From Clytia hemisphaerica (lineage: Eukaryota; Cnidaria; Hydrozoa; Leptothecata; Clytiidae), in NCBI GenBank assembly GCA_902728285.1, contig CACVBU010000742.1:171423-235422 (forward strand): a stretch of 64,000 nucleotides of DNA. The letters are read 5' to 3'. The notes beneath the pieces were generated by a model. It was given only the letters and a program-made list of their open reading frames with translations. It did not search any database and was not told the origin of the DNA. Below are positions 58,503 to 64,000 of this stretch, in pieces (position 1 is the first letter of the stretch; the number at the start of each line of letters is the position of its first letter). A program made the translations under genes and the position numbers.

Positions 58503-60560
58503 TTAGAGCAAAAGTTGATCAAGCGAGATTTTGAAGGCATTATTTTGCATATAGGCCTTTAGTTTAACAAGTTCTATCATGTTTGAAAACTCTAATTCTT
58601 GGAAAATCGATGGAATAATTCTATAATTACCAAGAGGACTATTCAATTATGTAATGTTGTTGCCTATGAGCTTCAAACTTTAAATGTTTCCAAACAGGGT
58701 AGAAATCTTATAATCGATGTATAGTACCTAAGGATCATATAAAAATTAGAGAACTTTAACGATGCAGGCTGGATAGAATAGAGCGATGAACTCAAAAATC
58801 CAAACGTGATTTTGTGGCACAACTACACACTGATGAGTGTCACATAAAGAGAGGTTTTTTGGTACCTTTGAATATGTTACATTTAATTTGAGATTTGAAT
58901 CACGTGGTTTTCAAGATATGTTTTAAAAATGCATCAAAGTTTTAACACTCTAAAATAATGAAATTTCACTTTATAATTTGCAAAATAGAAAACTTTATCA
59001 GATTTAGAATTTCTTTCTTAGGGACCAAAGATATTGATATTTATCTTTTCAAATTGGTCAACTTTTGGCAATTCTCCTTTTTTTCTTGAAGTTTTGCTGA
59101 TAAAGATCGCCTTTCTCATTTTACTTAAAATAAATCGTAAATTTAGCATTTTCTAGACTCCTAAACGTTGAGTTAACACAAATCATTCTGTTGTTCTCCT
59201 AACTTCCTTAGTATCTAATTGAGAAAAAAAGCGGAAAAATAATATACATGGATACTGAGGAAAGTGGAAGAGGACCTTTTTTACCCCAGAAAACAGAACG
59301 CAACGTAACGCATTTGGACCCTAAATCAACGTCAAACTTTCTTGAGAGTTTTTGGTATTTTAACGTTTTTCAAAATGTAAAGAAGTAATAGAAAAGTGGA
59401 AGTACTAAAATATTTTTTGAAAATTTATTCATAGTGATAACGCTCTTGATTGAAGATTTCTCAATATGAAGATGACGATCAAAGCATACTTCTACACAAG
59501 AAGTTGATCATTTCCCTTTTTACAAGACTTAGCGGCACTCACGTAGATCAGCCCTTAGATTTCACAAATATTTTCTTTTCAATTGATCTGATAAAGGTCG
59601 TTGCGAGTTCTGTACGAAATTAGCTGGACGCCTAAGTACAGGAAAAACAAAAAGAATCACCTAGGTTTGTAAACAGTTTATTCCCGGTGAAAAGATGAAA
59701 TATTGCAATAATTCAGAGGGTTTAAAATCTGTAACATTTTCCAAATATAGCTCTATCTTTTCATCGTGTGATTAACGCAAAAGACACATTTTTTGAATTT
59801 CCCTGAGGAAGCAAAATAAATCAATGTTTCAAAATTAAATTTTAAATAAAAAAAGGCCGTATCTTTTTTTAAAGAAATTTCATCTTTGAATATTCGTCAG
59901 AAACACCCAAAATATTTGAAAAAGTCTCCTTTAAAATACATGTACGTTGAAACTTGAGGTGAAAGATAAACGAAATATATACTAAAATTAAAACTTCTAG
60001 ATAAGAATATTTCGGAACAAATTTCTTTTTCACACTTCACTTTAGGTGCATTAATTATAGTCGCGAAATAAATTTCATATTTTACTGAAAATGAAAATTA
60101 GAAGCTTAACTCTTTATCGAAAGATAAAATCTATTAAGAATTCCCACACTCCCCTCATCTTCTAAGGGACCTTTTTTGACGTCATAAAGTATTAAGGAAA
60201 TGACTTATAATGAGAGCCAATCAAATTTCGTTTGAGTCAATCATACCTAGACTCTAAGCCAATCAAATTACAACTTTAAAGTCGGGGGAACAGAAGGAGC
60301 GGAAGGGGACTGGTACAACCTAAAGTTTATTAAAGATGACTTTCGGCAAAAAGTAATATCATTTGTGTTCAAGAAATAGCTGACTACAGACGTTTTCAAA
60401 AACAAGAAATAAAGACTGCAATCCAAGGTAATATATGTTTGAGTTCGAAATAGATAGTCAACTGTTTATATATTAAGTCATTACTATTTTCATGCAAGGA
60501 AAATTTGAACATCCTGCTTACAGAATCTGGTGCGAACCAAATCTCCAAAACTTAACTTTC
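58503..60560. other. Intergenic, nothing recognised
   Basis: AT-rich DNA with no open frame over about 60 codons and no clear repeat unit. I see no RNA gene. Confidence 0.5.
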
Positions 60561-60807
60561 AGGCCCGTAGCAACCGGGGGGGGGCACAGGGGCTTTTGCC
60601 CCCAAAAGATTTTTCCAAAAGTTAGTAGCTTTGAAAAATCTTGTATTAATGGCTTCATTTTGAGCATAATCTTTTAATTAGATGCGTTTTACAGCAATCT
60701 AGACACCTGAAATTGCGAATATTTTTCCCTCGGGCCAAACCATGGCTGGCCCTCGGTTTATATTTCTTCCTTTGCCCCCTCAAAATGAAAATGCTTCCTA
60801 CGGGCCT
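60561..60807. mobile_element. 247-bp element with AGGCCCGTAG ends
   Basis: AGGCCCGTAG (60561-60570) and CTACGGGCCT (60798-60807) are exact inverted repeats; a G9 run follows the left end. The element has GCCCC-rich words (GGGGCTTTTGCCCCCAAAA) and no transposase frame. Confidence 0.65.
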
Positions 60808-61855
60808 GACTTTTAGAGAGATTTTAGCAGATAACGTTTATACTATCTGTTTCGCCCTTAAGGTGGTAGTCTACCGCCAGATTTCAAAAGTCAAAAAATC
60901 ACATTTTTTGCAATAACTCAAGAACTTCTTTACATTTCGTAATGAAATTTTCAGGAAATGTATATCAACTATTAACATTTCTAAAAATAAAAAAAAATTC
61001 TAAAAATAACCAAAGACGGGGGTAAAATCAGCCAGGGGGTAAAATACTTTATTTTGCTTGTGTCAGGTTTTCTGAATAGTCGGCTTGACCTATGAAGTTA
61101 GTTTTTTTTTAAATGACTAATATTTAAAAAGGCTGGAAGAGTGAAAAAAAAATTGAAATTTTTTTCCCGGGGGTAAGAAAACTGAAAAAAACGCTTTTTG
61201 AGATAAAATCAGGAACCAATTTTAAACTTTTTAATCCATTCATTCAATACACAATCATTTAGAAACTTCCCTGAAAATTTAAGTCTGTAGCTATCAATCC
61301 TAAGATATTTTGACAAGGTGAAGCAAACCCCCGGAAAGCGTTTTGAGAAAATCAAAGAAAAGGCAAAGGCTGCAAATGGGATTATTTTAAGTTGGAAAGC
61401 TCTTTTCAAAAAAGTGTCTTCACTGAATACTCATCCAACCAGTCAGGTTTCAAAAGTTAAAGTAAAACATTTCACAAAATGATAAAATATCCAAAATCAA
61501 CAAAAACATGTTGCGCTAAAGTCATGTATACATAGCAAGTTTTCGAATTTGCGATAACATCAAATTTGGGTGAAAACAGCCACATAAGTGTGTCAAAATG
61601 TTCATTGAAAGTCCAGCATAACTCTCTGTAGGCATGAAAACTTTTTGTGTGCATATTTTTGTTCACATAGACTAGATGACAATGAGCAATGAGCTGGCTT
61701 CTTGACCGAAGGAAGGCTGTTATGAGTGGTGGGTGTCAGATGAGAATGTGCGTCTCCAGAAGTTAGGTCCAGTTCATTATAATGCACATTTCCATCTCTG
61801 TTACATCATGTTGTGCTTGGAAATATCTCAGTTGCATTTAAATCCACTACAAAAC
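60808..61855. other. Intergenic before the LTR
   Basis: Includes a short palindrome GGTGGTAGTCTACCGCC near 60862 and related segments GATTTCAAAAGTCAAA (60883) and GGTTTCAAAAGTTAAA (61446). It may be one decayed repeat of about 0.6 kb. No gene seen. Confidence 0.4.
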
Positions 61856-62002
61856 TGTTATGTCTATTTGTTATGTACGCGAACGGTATTATATTTAGTA
61901 GCGTACGCGTATAGGATTGTATATAGTATATCGAAGGAGCTAGAATATTCCAAGATGGCGTCATGAAAGCACATGCTTCTACTCTTATTTCTGAACATAA
62001 CA
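61856..62002 (+). repeat. 5' LTR (147 bp)
   Basis: Begins TGTTATG and ends CATAACA: the usual TG...CA with a 7-bp terminal inverted repeat. It is followed immediately by TTTGGCGCTG..., a plausible tRNA primer site. The matching 3' LTR is outside the window. Confidence 0.75.
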
Positions 62003-62086
62003 TTTGGCGCTGCTAGAGCAGGATTTTCGCTGCTATTCTTCTTCTACTGCCATACGATCCAGATTGGATGTTTATATTTCTTCGAG

Positions 62087-62882
62087 ATGGCAAAAGCAAT
62101 TGATATTTCGGCACCAAAAGGCTTCAATATCCATGGTGACCCTACGAATCTGGGTGCCAACTGGAAAAAATGGAAACAAAGTTTTGAGGTTTACCTTATT
62201 GCCTGGTAGAATGATACAATCAAAAGAAAGCTTTGTTATTACATTGCGCTGGGAAGCCATGATAGAATGCATAACACTTTACAGAAATGGAACCAAATAA
62301 CCACAGAATACACAAAAACTGTTAAAAAGTTGACAACCATTTTATACCAAAACAAAACAAGCGATATGAACGTCATGTATTTCGGTCTTGTTCACAGAAT
62401 AACACTGAATCAACTGGACAATATGTGTCAGGCTCCGACAGCTTGCTTCAACATGGAGTTTCATGATACCAGGATGAAATCGTCGACCAAGTAATCGGTG
62501 GATGCAACTCAAAGAAATGGAAAACGATATTGAAAGAACATAACCTATTAGACAAATTGTTTAGAAATTGCTCTTGTCTTAGAAACCGCTGATCACCAAT
62601 CCGTCAAATATGACACTGACAAACCGCATCAACATAATAAACCTGTTGAGGAGGAATCCGATGATTGCGATGGAGACAACGTCAACAGAATTTCTGACCG
62701 TCGACCGCCACGTTATCCTAAAAGTAGAATATCGAAAACACCACATACTACCAGAAAACTAACATGTTATCGTTGTGGAAGTGATCACTTAGCATCTGAA
62801 TGCAGAATCGCCAAAGACAAGACATGTTTCAATTGTGGAAAAAAGGGACACTTAAAAACAGTATGTCAGTCAAAACAAAACC
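62087..62882 (+). pseudogene. gag of Ty3/gypsy-like element, broken
   Basis: Capsid/nucleocapsid precursor of a Ty3/gypsy-type element. The start MAKAIDISAPKGFNIHGDP followed by WKKWKQSFEVYL is characteristic of this gag group. The C-terminal part (about 62764-62862) has two CCHC zinc knuckles, CYRCGSDHLASEC and CFNCGKKGHLKTVC. Breaks: in-frame TAG at 62207-62209, and a frameshift near 62480-62500. Described only; no repaired reading given. Confidence 0.85.
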
Positions 62883-62890
62883 CTAACCAG

Positions 62891-63679
62891 CAGTGTAGCT
62901 GGAACCTCGATATTCCAGGATTAGAAAAAGCTATACCTGTTATCTTTTTTCTTTAAAGAATCAACAAGCCATCAACATCGATAAATTACACACATTCCCT
63001 CAGAAACTTTTAAATTATCTGCCATTATGACTTTCTTGAAGCCGTTTCCGAATAACCAATCGGGTTAGGTATTGGAATTCCTATGGAGTTCTTTCCGAGA
63101 TTTGTAAAATAGCTAAGTCAGCAAAAAAACTTTTCCCGGGGGTTTGAAGAATAAACAGAACTGTTATCATTCGTTTTTTATTTAACCGTATATTTAATTT
63201 GTGCTGAAAAAACTTTATAAATAAGTTAATAATATTCAAATATACTATTGTATCTCTCAGAAAATAACACTTACAGAACGATATAGTTTTCATTAGACTA
63301 CCCACGTGTTTGAACGCATTCTATCGTGGGCGCAAATAGGGCGGAAACTAGTAGCACCCTCATGCAAGATTGCCGCCTCATCTTGTTCGCCCGCGAAAAC
63401 GAGCTAGTCATTTTTTCGCGCGCTCAAGGGGAAGGAAGTGATCGATATTCTTTAAGAAAATCGTCAGAAACAACCCAAAGACCAAGATGTATTTTGTTGT
63501 TAGAATCGATCCTGTGAAGATGAAAAATTTCGTCTATGCGTTTTTTTCGGAACGCTGAAAAACTCTAATTTCGATCTTCCTTAAGGTAAAGAGGTTGCGA
63601 GATTTGGGCCAGCGAGACAAAAATCGATAAAAAACTGGTAAAATCGTAATCCTCAAAAATCGAAGTTCCAGCCTCACTG
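62891..63679. mobile_element. 789-bp inverted-repeat element inserted in the retrotransposon
   Basis: Ends CAGTGTAGCTGGAACCTCGAT and ATCGAAGTTCCAGCCTCACTG are imperfect inverted repeats. The 5-mer ACCAG flanks it directly (62886-62890 and 63680-63684). It lies exactly between the zinc-knuckle and protease coding parts. No transposase frame (longest about 74 codons). CAGTG ends suggest the hAT group, though a 5-bp duplication is unusual for it. Confidence 0.85.
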
Positions 63680-64000
63680 ACCAGCAAGATAACCCAACGA
63701 TACGTTACATCGCAGTTGAAGATTCATCCTCTGATGATGAATTCGTATTAGCAATTGACAACCCATCGCATTCCGCAAATAAACGTCATCGTATCTTTCC
63801 AATCAAAATGAATAACATTACAGTTGAAATGTTGATTGATAGTGGAAGCGATTTAAACATTATCAGTCAAGAAACTCTAACCAAAATGAACTTTGAACCC
63901 AAACGTTTTCCATACAAGGGGCAAGCTAAATCGTTTAATGCTCCAATTCCATTTGAAGAATGTTGTTATGTAAAAATCAGGGCAGGGAACTCTGAAATAA
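63680..64000 (+). pseudogene. Retroviral-type aspartic protease region (cut by window end)
   Basis: Frame continuing from the gag side of the element, with an acidic linker (EDSSSDDEF) and then the protease active site MLIDSGSDLNIIS (D-S-G). The domain would process the Gag-Pol precursor. The rest (reverse transcriptase, integrase) lies beyond 64000. Upstream breaks in gag make this copy inactive. Confidence 0.8.

Larger units (their letters stand above)
61856..64000 (+). mobile_element. Ty3/gypsy-like LTR retrotransposon, 5' part
   Basis: 147-bp LTR (61856-62002), then a primer-binding-site-like TTTGGCGCTGCTAGAGCAGG, then gag (from 62087) with two zinc knuckles, then the start of an aspartic protease running off the window end. 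The gag frame has an in-frame stop and a frameshift, and the element is split by an insertion at 62891-63679. Non-functional copy. Confidence 0.85.

Overview
This is nuclear DNA from an invertebrate animal. Every recognisable gene is split by GT-AG introns. They encode animal families: calcium-binding EGF repeats joined to a pentraxin domain, the Golgi protein HID1, and family C G-protein-coupled receptors (GPCRs). The DNA is AT-rich and full of short inverted-repeat transposons, with a degraded CR1-like LINE and the 5' end of a Ty3/gypsy-like LTR retrotransposon. The gene content and repeat style suggest an early-branching animal such as a cnidarian, but I cannot name the species from sequence alone. 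Layout: (1) 1-5217, plus strand, the 3' part of a secreted or matrix gene with at least eight EGF units and a C-terminal pentraxin-like domain. (2) 5218-10106, intergenic, with several short repeats. (3) 10107-24015, minus strand, a complete 27-exon HID1 gene of 763 codons. All exon phases fit, and its introns hold many non-autonomous elements. (4) 24725-27193, a 2.47-kb near-perfect inverted repeat upstream of HID1. (5) 28985-33099, a dead CR1-like LINE with an intact ORF1 and a broken ORF2. (6) 33100-38506, intergenic, with at least four inverted-repeat elements and a cluster of ATCGA motifs. (7) 38507-43773, minus strand, and 54126-58361, plus strand, two divergently oriented family C GPCR paralogues. 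They are alike in protein but share no intron position; the first has an apparent 1-nt frameshift in an A5 run just before its cytoplasmic tail. (8) 43774-54125 and 58362-61855, long intergenic stretches with foldback elements, degenerate tandem repeats and a 28-base poly-T. (9) 61856-64000, a Ty3/gypsy-like element (147-bp LTR, gag, start of protease). It is decayed and interrupted by a 789-bp inverted-repeat element flanked by a 5-bp target duplication. The genes do not form one pathway. HID1 acts in the late Golgi and dense-core vesicle formation, the GPCRs are probable surface chemoreceptors or neurotransmitter-like receptors, and the EGF-pentraxin protein is extracellular. What stands out most is the number of short transposons whose boundaries and target-site duplications can be read directly.
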